Assembly (NCBI RefSeq): GCF_963576545.1
Contig: NC_083648.1
Span: 10,217,739-10,281,738, forward strand
Origin: Limanda limanda
Lineage: Eukaryota; Chordata; Actinopteri; Pleuronectiformes; Pleuronectidae
Direction of reading: 5' to 3'
DNA length: 64,000 nt
Below are positions 27,512-40,300 of the stretch, piece by piece. The notes beneath the pieces were generated by a model, which saw only the letters and a list, made by a program, of their open reading frames with translations, searched no databases and was not told the origin of the DNA. The position numbers and the translations under genes were made by a program. Within the stretch, counting starts at the first letter, position 1, and every line of letters begins with the position of its first letter.

Positions 27512-27819
27512 TTTATTAGGAAAATAAAAGCTATATCTCTTCAAGGCAACACCGTGACGAAAATCTTGAGATGTTTGCCCAGATGTCTGAGGAGGTTTTA
27601 AATTTTGCAAACCCCAGACACAGGGGACACAGGACCTCTGAACCCCCACCCACAGAAATCCCTCAAAGTGCTTATTGCTTCTCCATCGGCTCGCTCCTAT
27701 TTGTTTGTTCGGACACTGTTCTGACAGTGGAAGCAAAACCTTGTTTGAGAACAAAACAACCACTCCTCTTCAATGTGACCACCTTTGACTTGCTCCACTG
27801 GGACTGACAGGCTACTGGT
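27512..27819 (-). other. wnt9a: wnt9a 3' UTR, with a candidate proximal polyadenylation signal
   Basis: The sequence after the wnt9a stop has no coding potential. The first AATAAA on the minus strand is at 27517-27512, about 300 nt past the stop. Further minus-strand AATAAA motifs occur farther on, for example near 25442-25437, so a much longer 3' UTR is possible. No transcript data are available to choose. Confidence 0.4.
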
Positions 27820-28338
27820 TTACCCTTTGCAGGTATACACTTCTTCTCTCTGTGTGCACTGCTTGCATTCGACGTAGCAGCACCAGCGCACCTGGCACTG
27901 GCAGGGCCTGGTCACCTCCCTACTTTGAGTGTTGTGGCCTCGCCCGCAGCAGATTGCTTCGCAGTTCTTATCCTTGTAGCACTTGCGGGCTGCTGTACCC
28001 GACGAGTACTTGCTGGGTCTACAGAAACTGGGCGAGTCCTCGATGTGGAGCAGGTCCATAGTGCGAGGGATCTGATCGTTTATACCAGGCAGGGGCAGTG
28101 GCTGCTGCTGCTGTTGTTGCTGCTGTTGCTGCTGCTGCTGGCTCCGTCCTGTGGAGATCTCTCCCTCCCCTGTGGCCTCGTTGGTGGAGCTGCCAACTTT
28201 GACAGACGTCTCGTAGCGCTGCTTCAGCTGCTTGCCGATCTCGTGGAAGGGCTGAAGCTGTCGCCAGCAGGTCTGGACGGTGCAGGAGCCAGAGACGCCG
28301 TGGCATTTGCAGGTGGTCTCCACTCCAGCCTTGATTAC
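27820..28338 (-). CDS. wnt9a: wnt9a coding exon 4 (lipidation site and cysteine-rich C-terminus)
   Basis: This 519 nt exon encodes residues 206-377 and the TAA stop at 27822-27820. It opens [14 protein letters not shown] after an acceptor ending AACCAG. S221 is the predicted acylated serine. The variable linker (about 255-305) carries 13 glutamines encoded by a mixed CAG/CAA tract at 28102-28140, followed by PLPLPG. The conserved C-terminal domain (DSPSFC onwards) contributes 12 of the 24 cysteines. A long opposite-strand reading frame over this exon is only its shadow. Confidence 0.97.
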   Translation of the reverse strand, partial: VIKAGVETTCKCHGVSGSCTVQTCWRQLQPFHEIGKQLKQRYETSVKVGSSTNEATGEGEISTGRSQQQQQQQQQQQQQPLPLPGINDQIPRTMDLLHIEDSPSFCRPSKYSSGTAARKCYKDKNCEAICCGRGHNTQSREVTRPCQCQVRWCCYVECKQCTQREEVYTCKG

Positions 28339-31300
28339 CTGGTTCAGAAGCAAAGCAATGACATTAAACGCTAAGAATCACTGAAGGTATATAATGAAAG
28401 CTATAGTTTAATGAGCTTTTGTTTAGTAAGCAGCAGTTCAAAGAGCCAAATTACCCAAATATGCTCATGAGTAGATTATAAGGGGTATAAAGCACTAGTT
28501 GAGGAAGAAAATAGATATGTCATTTTTAATATCATAATAAAAGGGGAGAATCTGAGGCCCTAAAGCTTATTGCTTTTGAACTAAAAGAGAACAATACAAC
28601 ACTTTGTCTGAGGCTTCATATATAAAACTCAGTCAATAACAGCTGGTGGGAGGAATGATTGTGTTATGATGAACCATGGATGTCGTTTTGATTAAACTCA
28701 ATTACTGTTATTATGAAAAGTGAGGGGAGGAAGTAGCTTGAAAGCCATCACATATAGATGAAACATTCAGGCAGCCAAGTGCTGGGCACTGTTCTTGTGC
28801 TTTGACTGTTCATTTGTTTTCTAAACCCAGGGTTAGAGATTAGCAGTTAGGGTAAATTGATCAACCCATTTTCTTAGTCTGGTATTTACATAATAACAGA
28901 GTATAAGCCTGCTAACATTCTGAAAGAGAAAATAATAGCAAAGAAAGTCTTCCCTTATTGAAAATCATATATAATTGCAAACGAAACATGAAGATTATCA
29001 GCGTAAAAGACCACTACACGTTTTTTTAAAGCGTCTTGACCGCTTAAGTTTCACTAAAGCATCAACCACAATGTGAAAAGCAGAGGACGTTCAAAAAAAT
29101 CAATCTCAATAACATATTGTCTTTGAAGGGACTTGGATAGCACCGACAGTTCTTTTCTTACACTGTGCATATTCATCACTCCAGCAGGTTAAGAAAATTG
29201 GGTAGGTCAGCTTTTAAAATATTGGGGATGCAGAGCCTAGCACATTCCAGTTTTGTCCTCCATGTGGGAAATCATCCTGAATGAATGTGGTAGACCTCAC
29301 ATGTATAAATCACCACAAAAATTAGCCCTAACCCTAAAAATGTCTTAAATCAGAAATAGAACTCTCCAGATAGATTGGATTTTGGAGAGCCAAGTCGAAA
29401 AGGAAGAGCCTGCATTGCTCTTTAGGGAGAGTTTTGTGTCTTCTAACATTTGGGAAGTGTGCCTCTGCTATAATTCACTGTGAAAGCCAACATGAAAATG
29501 GCTACACTCTGAGAAAAACCGAGTAAAAGTAAAAGCTTCCTGACCTTTCGTTTGTTTTGGCTTGACGGATTAAGACCATTCCCTCTTTTTTATTTTACTT
29601 GCAAAAGATGAAAAAACCCATATTTGCTCACCACAAACAATGGCTGAATTGTGCCAGAGCACAGGCTAGAGTAGGTGCCTATCTAATCAGAAAGACAAAA
29701 CCAAATATTGACAAATGAACACTTTTACATTTTGTCAAATTTACACTACCAATTACCTTTAATCTGTTTCTTTTTTCCACAGATTTAATGACGATGATTC
29801 AGAACTGAATAGTATTTCTTCAGGAGTTTCACTCTCCTGAGATGCCAATCGTGTAATTCTATCAAAATATTTCTGCGTCGGGCATATTAAATTCTTCTGC
29901 GGTCTTTCTACTGACTATGTTTTTTGGACAGTGTTTTGTCTTGGACAGCGGACCTTTAACAGCACTGTGATGTTTAAAGTCCAGCAATACAAAAGCAGAA
30001 TCACAGATACGGTAGCACTTTATATCCGGGACAAGGCTCACAATGAATTGGCACTTCATGCTGCTGTTTGTCCACATAATTGCACGGTGTGCAGACAGTA
30101 TTGTATTATCGCAGTTTTCCCACAGCGCAGCCGTTTCATGTTAGCGACATTTCTGTTCAAATATTGTCTGTGACTCTAAGTGAACTCTGGCCCTGTTTGA
30201 ATTGGTTTCTTTATTAGTGTGTCCTGGTTAGACTCGGTCACGCATGGTTGGTTTCACTTGTGAAAACTATTACTCAAAGGCAGAATAAGGTGACGGTTGG
30301 GGTTAATATAATACTACAGTGCTAATATGAAGTATTGGTAATAATTATTGAGTAATCATTTTTCTTTCTCTAGGATGTGACTCATGTAAAACATCACTGA
30401 TAATATTTGTCTGCCCCACTTAAATTAAGTTATAGTTTAAAGAAGAAGAAGAAATACTCATGTAAAGCTACAGACGAGCTATGATAATCAATGAGGGGGT
30501 AAATGGAGCATTTATAGAAATATTAAAGGGCTGCACCAATAATTTACTATGGCACTTCCTTAAGTTGGTGGACTCACAAGAGACAGATTGAAGCAGCAAT
30601 GGACAGAATCAAGAGATATTCTGACTTTCTGTCCCTGGTATAGATTGAACCATCGGTTCCTATGAGTCAAGTCCAATATTCACTGTAGTTTTAGCTTCTC
30701 TCAAATCCCATCAGAAATATCTTTAGCAACACAGTACTCTGTGGTCATCAGCAGTCTTTAACTTTCTCTGTTTGTGATTGAATACTAGGAAGGTAGCACA
30801 CACTATTGCCAACAACACATGGGCCACAAAGCCAAAACCCTGTATCTGTGCACTCTAACAAAAGAAAATACCTTCCGTCTCCCTAATGCATCCAATCAGT
30901 GGATGGTGCCAAATTCCACTCCCCCTTCCAGCTCCACACCACCTGCTTTCCCGTAAACAACCACCCAACATCCAAGAAGGTTTGTTTGCCTTTTTGTCTA
31001 TTCTTTCCTCTTCCGCCTCTTTTACTTTTTAAAACCACAGTTATGAATCTAGAACTATAAAGTTAAATAAAAGGCCGTGGTTAGTTTCAGTAAAATCACT
31101 TGCCATGTGTTTATCTTAAAATGCATTTAATATTAAATAAAATCAACCTTACCTTCATGCCCACATTTGTGTTGTGCATGTCCACGCGTGCGCGCAGGTC
31201 CTTATTGGAGCGTTTGCCAAGGAAGTCCTTGACAAACTTGTTTGCGTATTTAAGGTTGTCTCCGCAGCCTCCCCACTGCCATGCCTTGCGGTTTTCCAAG

Positions 31301-34300
31301 TCTGGGGCCTCATCACACGTGCAGCGCTCCATGCGTCCTGCGCTGCAAGCTTTGGCCATAGCATGGGTTAGACCCGCTGAGGAGATAGCATACAGGAAGC
31401 CTGTCTCTTTAAATCCTACAGAAGCATAGAGAGCAGAGAGAGACAAAGGAGAAATTAGGAAGAAGTATGAGCTTTACGTTTGGGTTCACGTCGATGCTTT
31501 ATCTCTGAAAGGACATTATCATCTGCCCATACCTCTTTTTAGTATATTGGCGCGGTGGCGCCCCTCTAAGGTGCAGTTCCACCTCTCAAAGCGGAATTGA
31601 TACTGGCATTCTAGGGCGCTCATGGTGATGGCCTCTCTCAGGGTCTCCGCCACGCCCGGGTCTCGTCTGCACATCCTGCGCTGCTTCTTTTCCAGTTTGA
31701 GCCGGTCGCACAGCTTGTAGTGGGCCCTGCCCATGCTTTCCTCTGGGAGAGAGTTCAGTGGCAGGATAGACAACGGTTCATTACCTGTCAACCTGGAGGA
31801 AAGAGAATACAGAAAGAGTTCGGTCAGTTCAAACAGCCCACAGGGAGGGAGTGGATCCATCTTGATAAAGTATCTAATAAAGTTCAGGATGCTGAGCTTC
31901 CTGGATAAACAACTTACAAAGCGTTGCAAAGATATACTACATAAACAGCTCAGGAGGCACAGCTGGGGCATATAATGCTCAAAAGTTTGGTTAATGTTCC
32001 AATGAATTCAGCTGTTCAGTGGTTAATGTTCAGGGGAATTCAACATTTGAGATTGAGATCAACCACCAGCACAGGTGTGGCTGTGTATAGAGCAAATTCT
32101 CAGCAGAGGTGGTAGAGTTCTTTCTTTCCATGACATTACCGACACTGTTTTGTCTCTCGATCAAGTCTCAGAACTAGCGGCTCACTGCCCACACTGTTGT
32201 GAAGATTATGATTTGTATATTATGACTAATACCTCATTCTGCTGGTATGGGGGCATATTTCAAACAATGGCATGGAGCGAACACGACAGTCACACCACAT
32301 GCATGTGAAACAGTAGCCAGCGGATACTTGGTCTAATATTTACATCATATCCCGTGGGGGGGAATGTCACTCAGTTGTGTAGATTTAAACATGGATCACA
32401 CAGCGGGATTTACACGCTCATTATAGAATCCCCATAACAAAAGTCCAGTATTCAGGGTCTTAAAGCTGGAATCCATTGGAAATATAACAAGCAGAAGCTT
32501 CACTTCTAAACATGGTATAGAGAACATGTGGTGGACGTGCGCTCCTTTCCTCAGTTTATTTAAGGGAAGCACATATAACACACAAAGCGGGAACTGCCAC
32601 TTTGCTGGCAAAATAGACGACCAGTGTTCTGAGGTTGTGATGGGGAAAACAGAGCATTACTTTCATAAACACACACAGGGGACACGACTGTCAGCCTGTG
32701 ACCATTTTGGTCGCACCAACTGACAGGATTGGCACCGTAGTTGTTCATTATGTGTAATTTCTGGCCTCCTTTACACCCTTAAAGTGAAACTGAAGAATAA
32801 ATGGATTTACAGAAGTCACAAAAGTCCTCGGGCCAACGTGTCTCTGCAGACAGACTCTGGACATTTAAAGGACACTTTGGTGCAAGGATTGACTCCTGGT
32901 TAATGCCACATGGATGAAACGCAGATTGTTGACCTTTTACATCTGTCCTGGGTTGTAGTGATTTTCATCCAAAACAAACGTTAAAACCTGGATTAAAGCT
33001 CTGAATGTCCCACTAATACAGAACATGAAAAAACCTAAGAAACATTTTGAGTTTGCGTACGTCTTATGTTAACTATTTGAAATGAAACAAAAAGTCCTGT
33101 GTTTTATAATATAAAAAATGCATTAACATGGGACTGCGGTCCATCCCTTCATGAGTGTGAGAAGTGTTTATAAAGCCAACTAAACAAAAAACACAACTGT
33201 GACAGCAAACCTGGCTCGTACGTTCAAACAGTCGCGGGTGTAAAAGAAGTGGTTCTATGGTATTTTTGTAAAGGTGTGGAGCAGCTGCTGAACTCCCACA
33301 CCAGTTTAGTAAATGCACCAGAAGTGTTGATCGGTGATCTACTTTACTTACATTACATTACTTCATGACTGCTTTCCGCAGGAGATTCTGTCACCACTCA
33401 CGTTCACTTCAGCCGCTCGCAGAAGGTCGCGGGAGTTCTCCAACAAGAGATTTGTTTTATTAAGTCCAATAACTGACTGAAATGTTTCCCTTTGAGTCTT
33501 CAGTTTCATACCGATGGACTTAATAGTTCACATATGCGACGCAATATTGTCTTTGCAGTGCGCTCGCCGCCCGGTCGAGAATCTGAGCGCTCGAATCAAA
33601 GAGGAGGCGTCAGGATTTGCTTTCAGATTGGGTCAAATGGTTTCCTCTTTACAAAGCGTGTTTGCCTTTCTTTAACTCGTCTGACAGCTATGAATTTCCA
33701 AATGGAAACCTGGCAAGCCGTGTCTTGATGGAGATTCTGGAGTTCTCCCAAAACACTTAAAGAAAATAAAATGTATGGTTTGAGGTGTAGAGAGAAACGC
33801 ATGCACAATGCAAAATGTCCCCCTCTGAATAATTTTCCATTTAATTGTTTCATGCTTTGTTAAAATCCGCTTCGCTAACAACGCCAAGGAAACGTGTGCA
33901 AAGTGCCAAAGCAAACAATTCCAGCTGACCCAGTAGGTTACATGTGACTGACAGTCGTTCCACAACATTTCTCTGGTAAGCAAGCAACCGGGGAATGAAT
34001 GATGGCGCCACGTGGAGAACCCGCCTAAAATCCATTTGAAACAACAGACTCCAGGAAAAATTCAGGGTACTTTTCAAATCCGCAGCGAACCAGGAAACAG
34101 TTCACTAATGTGGACATCTGCAGATCTACAAATATTAATCTAATATATGTGTTTTCACTCGACACCACCAACATGACGCACACAGTCCTCAGTCAGACAT
34201 GGTTAGAAGCACGTATCAGCGTCAAATCTGCTAAAAGCCCACATGCCTGCCAAAACAAAGGCAGGTTAGAGTGACAGGCCTCAACCGAGTGTGTGACGTC

Positions 34301-37300
34301 TGCCTGCCGGAGACAAAAAGCTGGTCTGAGCGCAGCTGGAGCGAAGCCAAAGAAGACACCACACTGATCTCTCTGCTACTGTCTATGCGGCTTTTTTCTG
34401 CACAAAGGCATATTACTGGCTGGTTCCACAGAAAGCCCGAGGGGCAAGTGTGGAGAGGGAGAGATTTGAGAGCGGAGAAACACTTCTTCACGCCTTCTGA
34501 GGAGACACTATTTGCTCTTGTTTATGTTTCCACTGTTGTGGCAGAGCCGGTCACAAACTATCACAGATACACAGTGGGATGGTATTTATTCTCTTCTCTT
34601 CACTAAGTGTAGGTTTGGATGTAAATCCTGCCTCTTTAGTTCAAATCTACAGACGATTAAAGATACTATTTTCGGTGGATGTACGACTTTGAGCCCTGTT
34701 GTCACATCAGAGGGTCACACATTCCAACATGGTGATCCACAAAAAAACAAAAGAATATCACTGTGCTGTTTGCAGACCAATGAACTCATTCAACTTCACT
34801 TAGAGGAAAACAGAACTGAAAAACACAGCAGTGGTTGAATCTGAAAAATCATCGCAAATCTGAACTTCAAATCTTTGGTCAAGTGGAAGTTATTATTATT
34901 GTGTTCGACCATAAACGCTTTTATGTGGTAAAATGGAAAAAAATGGCCAAATGTCATTTCTGACAAACCAGTGAAGCGCTAGGATTTAAAATTGTGCAGC
35001 CCGACTTTCTAACAAGGAAAAACATTTTACAAGGAAATATAATCCGTGACTAAAGGATTTGTTGGATCAGTTATAAGTTATTTGTCAGAAAAACATTGGA
35101 CTTGCCACTTTGCTGAATTGTCTGTCCATTGACTCCTCCATTATTACACAAACATTAAGAACACCTTGATATACACAAAGAATAAACACAATATTAAGGG
35201 ATTTCCTCAACCTGGCAACTCCTAACTGATCTATAAAGCATTAATAAATTATATAAACTATAAAATAACCACGTGTGCACAGGCGCCTCCGCAGTATCTC
35301 AACCATGCAGAATTAGAAAGTAATACCATGTAACTTTGTGTTTTCATATCATGGTCCATTTTCTGTGGGTGTTTGTGTTTGAGGTGTTGGCACAGCAACC
35401 CCAGTTACACGTGGACACCAGCACCAACATATAAAAACTTCTTATTATCCTACGTGAGGTGGGATTCTTGCTGATGTTTGCTCAGCTTTCCTTTCCATTC
35501 ACACACTTGCCTCCACACACATGCCCTCGCAGATATCACTAACCCACACGCACGCTGCGCCTCCTCCACTGTCCTTCACTTAGTAACGCCGACGTTTGTT
35601 TAGTCCTTTTTCTCGACCTGTCAGCACCTCCCATCACCTGTGATATTTACTTTATATACATTTTCCAGTGCGGCAGGTTGAGTGAAAATGCCTCATTTCA
35701 CATAGCGGGGCCATGGAGTCAATCTCTCAAGAGAATCATTGACTAGCACTTAACTGGGCCGTCATCGGTCCTTCTCTGGCTTTACATTACTGTCCTGGAA
35801 GTTACACTTAGCTGCTAAATCTCATTGTTCTCCACTGATTTCTGTGTAAAGAGTTAAAGAAGTGATATAAGAGTTGAAAAAACACATGATCACTCTTGCT
35901 TTAACTTTATTGGCCTAGATGTTGTTCTTATTGTGATATTCATACACTCACAGTCATATATTTATAAGTTCTTCAAGCACTAAACCTTACCAACAAAGAA
36001 ATAGATACTTGTGCTGGTGTTTTAAATCTTTGTAAAATAGTTTTTCCTGCAGGTTAGGGTTAGGCTTTTTTCTTTGGGAGACTGAAACTGTCAACTTAGA
36101 GTGTAGAAAACTGTTAATATGACCTGACCCTGAAATAAGGATAATGGATGATATGTTGGTGGTTTTCATTTTCAACTATTCATACAAGAAAGCAACAAGT
36201 CCAATATGGTATCAAATTCAATAATTTAACGTTTCCAAGGAAAAATCTCTTTTTCATGTTCCAGCCGTTAAAATATAATTTAATGCTATAATACTACAAA
36301 ATGTTACCAAAGCCGACATTACCTCTTGGACTCGTTCGTTTTCCAACAGGCAGAAAGTCATGAACACAGCAAAGCAGCAAATGTTTTCATGTTTTTCAGA
36401 CAGTGCCTGTTTATCATTTCCACCCCACCAGACTTAACAGGTGCTGGCTCGGTTTGTGTGTGCAGTTACCGTATACACATGTGTGCATGTGCGTGTGTGT
36501 GTCTATGTGAAGGTGCATGCATGTGCATATGAGCACTTACAACCTTAAGTCAACACCTACGAGAGTCAGTCGTGGCTGAACGCGCCCGAGCAGAAGGAGC
36601 AACAAAAGCCACAATTTCTCCATGAGCCTGAACTTGCAGGTTGTGTGGTCTGGTGTCTCCTAGATCGCAACCAGCCCCCCTCCCCCTCCTCCTCCTCCCT
36701 CTCTCTCCTTCTTTTCCCCCTCCTCCTCTTCTTCTCCGAACAGCCCCTATTCCCACTGGTCAATTACTCTAAACGAATGCCAATCATTCCACCCAGCTGT
36801 TGGCTCAAAACAAAGGCTCCTCTAGACAAAACCACCGCTCTGTGGATGTAACCTACACGAGACAGAGACGGACATGAGCATGTGTCCGGGAACAGTTTCG
36901 ACTGACAAGAAGACAAACTACTGTGCTCACCTGAAGGTTTAGAGGAAAACATCTTAGTATTATGCATTAAGTCAAACATGGAGTTTCTGTAGGAAATCAA
37001 ACTCTCCTGTTCTCTCCTTCAATTTTTTCATCCTGCCTTCACAGCACTTAAAATGCTCGTTTTTGGGGAAGGGGGGAAGTGTCTTTTGTTTTTCTAAGAA
37101 ATGTTGGATGAACTTCAGACCACCCTGCCATGGTCCCATCTGGTGTACCACGGCCCAGGCCATGCCAGAGGTTGTAGGAATGCGAGTCTGTGTGGTGTTC
37201 TCCCTCTGGCCCACTCTAACTATGGCTGACAATGTTCTCAGCAGCTTTAATATTTGAAGAAACCATGAATCAGTGTCCAGCGGCTCTCTTGTACACAAGG

Positions 37301-40300
37301 CCTCCAGGCTATTGCACACCTCCGAGAAGTTTATCCAGGGGAACATGGAAAAAAAAACCCTGCTTAGAAATCAGACGTTTTCTCCATAGTGACACTGTTC
37401 ATTCTTCAACTCATTAAAGCCAGAAATAGGGCAAAGAGTAAACGATTATGTATGAGGCTAAGATAAGATTAGTGACTGGTTGAAAGCACTGGGTGTTGTG
37501 ACTTCTCCTACAAGCTGTGACTGACACAGTACAGTAACATGACAAAACGACTTTGAAAACAAAGTGGTACGGCCCGGGGACTTAGTAAGTCATTATTAGT
37601 TGACTAATGAGCCTTTCTGCACAGTGGGAATGTCAAGCAATGTTTAGAAGCACTGTGAAGGGGGAAAGTCCGCTATCGTGTATGACTTAACAGGATATGA
37701 CCCAGAGATGTGTCATCTGCCGTCCCTTCTGGTCACTTACAACCCACGGAGCCTGCGTCAGACTACTCCCACTAATTGACTGATGGGGTCAAGTTCCTGG
37801 ACATGTCCTCTCTTGAGAACGATATGATGCATTGGACCCAGTTTCTTATAAATCTGTGTTTTCTCACTCAACAGAGAAAGCTCTTGCTTTTTCGACTCAT
37901 AACAAAAGCAGGCGAGAAAGTTACTGTTCAACCTAATTTTTTAATCCATAGCCATGAAAGCGAGCGCTGGTAGCTGAGCAGCAGGGACTACGGGACCCGG
38001 GTTTGGGAAAGTGAGTGTGGTGCAAGGTAAGAGGTTTAACTGCTATGTGAGAACTCAAGGCTTCTAAGGTCAGCAGCTCAGTTATAGTCACTTTGTGACT
38101 GGCACAGATTGGGCGCGCAGCGGTGGCCGCATGACTCCCCTGTTCTAGCCTACACCATGGCACAGAGCAGCCCTGTACCAGCGCACCGACGCACCAAACA
38201 CGTTCAGGCACACATACTGTACTCCACTCGCACCGATTTCGCACATGTTGACACAAGACCCAGACTACGGCTGTTTGGGGGGTGAGCTGTAAACTTTGTG
38301 CAATTCTAAACAGCAGCTAGTTGCATGTGTTCAGAGACTGGAAAGGCCAGGTTTGTCCTGTAGCACTTGGGGGGGGGGGGAAGGCACTTCTCGAAATAAA
38401 CCAAGCACACAGAGTCAAACCACAAATTTCAAAACAAAACAGTGGCTGTTTTTGAACGGCTCATGCCTCAGTAACTGCAATTGGCTGCGTTTATTAGATT
38501 TTATTCCTGAAGAAACCTGCAGAACTCACATGCACATGCAGAACTTACTGTTTTTAAGCCGTGACAGTAATTTCCAAGTTGAAAACCGATCACATTTCAC
38601 AGTAGCATGACTTTCTATGCACATACACGCTGCTCATTTATCGCCTAGAGTGAAAGAATTTTGACTCTTGACAAGTCACGATTAAAGCAGCAGTAACCAA
38701 CGTCGTGCAAATGGTTAATTTTTGACACGGAACTCAAACGCCTCCAGGGCTGATTGCTGCAGAGAACGTCATGTCCAGACACATCCATGTCAGTCTGACT
38801 GTCCAATCACAAACTATTGCTCAGGGCTTATGGATAATTGGGCCTTTAAGGGCAAACCTAGAGCGTGACTGATACTGGCTTTGGTTGATGGTTATCTGTG
38901 AATTAGTAATAGATAATAGAGAGATACATTTATATTTTGTGATGTTTGAGATTCATAATTTCTATATCACCTCATGTATTCTTTCTGCCCTATGATCTAA
39001 TCATATCAGCACATATAAGACATCTTTTACATTGATTACGATACAGCGGTTGCCCTCTTATATAAGTGTGTGTCAGGTGAGGCTCCCATTACATCATCTT
39101 TATGTAAGATTATATATATTATAGGTGCAATCATGGTCGACTTTCATTCATCCCTTTTTAAATCAAACATCTCTGCAAACAGGTGCATGGGACTGAAGAC
39201 CTATATTTAATGTTGGCTGCTGCATAATTGAACTTATTCAATTGCAAACATCTCCTTGAGTTTCTCGACATGTGGAAATGTCCCGTGCCATGTCTCTCCT
39301 GTCCCGACAAAACCAGGCAGAGAGAACTCGGCTGTGGTCAAGAATGGAAAACACAGGACATGGCGGTCTGGCTAACGAGCATCATCTCATCGATGTCCGA
39401 CCGCTGGAAGTATCGTGAGTCTATATTCGTTTTCCTGTTTTTGCAAATTACCCATGTCTCCAGCTCCATCTGCAAAGATCATCATGCGTGCAGCTTGGCC
39501 AACACGAGTTTCCTTTAATGGGAGTTTCCCTCCCATATCTCTCACTATTCACCAACCATGTTCACAGCTGACTGGGGGGACTGAGTCTGTTGTCCTTTAA
39601 AATAATCTATAATGTCGGCAAACTGTGTCGTGATGTGAGCAGGCCAAACACATTTTTTAAAATCTACTCTTTATAATTATTCATTGCAATCATTTTATTA
39701 GACATTATGCTTTCACAACAACCCTCTACAGAGATTCTAACCTTCATCACAAAGGTTTCTGAGGATTTAATGTGTAAAATAAACCGTAACACTATGCATC
39801 ACTCAGTGTTTTATACTGTTCTGTGCACAGAGAAGAATATTCGCTCTGTAAGCGAACACACTTTGAACATGTCAGGTGGGTTGACCACAAATAAGCATAC
39901 TTGGCTGCCTTTGGATCTGATGTTTTCACATTTCATTTCCCACTCTCCTTCTGTTACACATAAAGGTTGAAAAGTGCTGATTGAGGATCATCCTGCACAC
40001 CCAGAAGACACTGCACCACCCGGTGGCATCCATGGGAACAGCAAGCCTCTGCAGACAGATGTCAGTGAGCAGAGCACTCAAAGCAAAGCTCGGCTTAGCT
40101 CAAAATCCGGATATATCAAACAGAAATATAAAGACAACAAGGCTCCGTCTTTTCATAGGTCTGTTATCTAAGCCTGCAGGTTTGTATGATCTCACCACGC
40201 TGCAAGGTCGCAGCACCATTGCTGAGAGAATCCTATCTTCTGGGCTCTTGGTAAAGTGATACCCTATGAGGTGTGGCTGGGGCCACAGGATATCCTATGA

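Noticed and set aside
27925..28374. 149-codon plus-strand frame over wnt9a exon 4, with a leucine run
   Set aside because: It is antisense to the conserved wnt9a exon; the leucines are the reverse strand of the CAG tract.
36550..36763. Arginine/glycine-rich minus-strand frames
   Set aside because: They are produced by the polypyrimidine tract read on the other strand.
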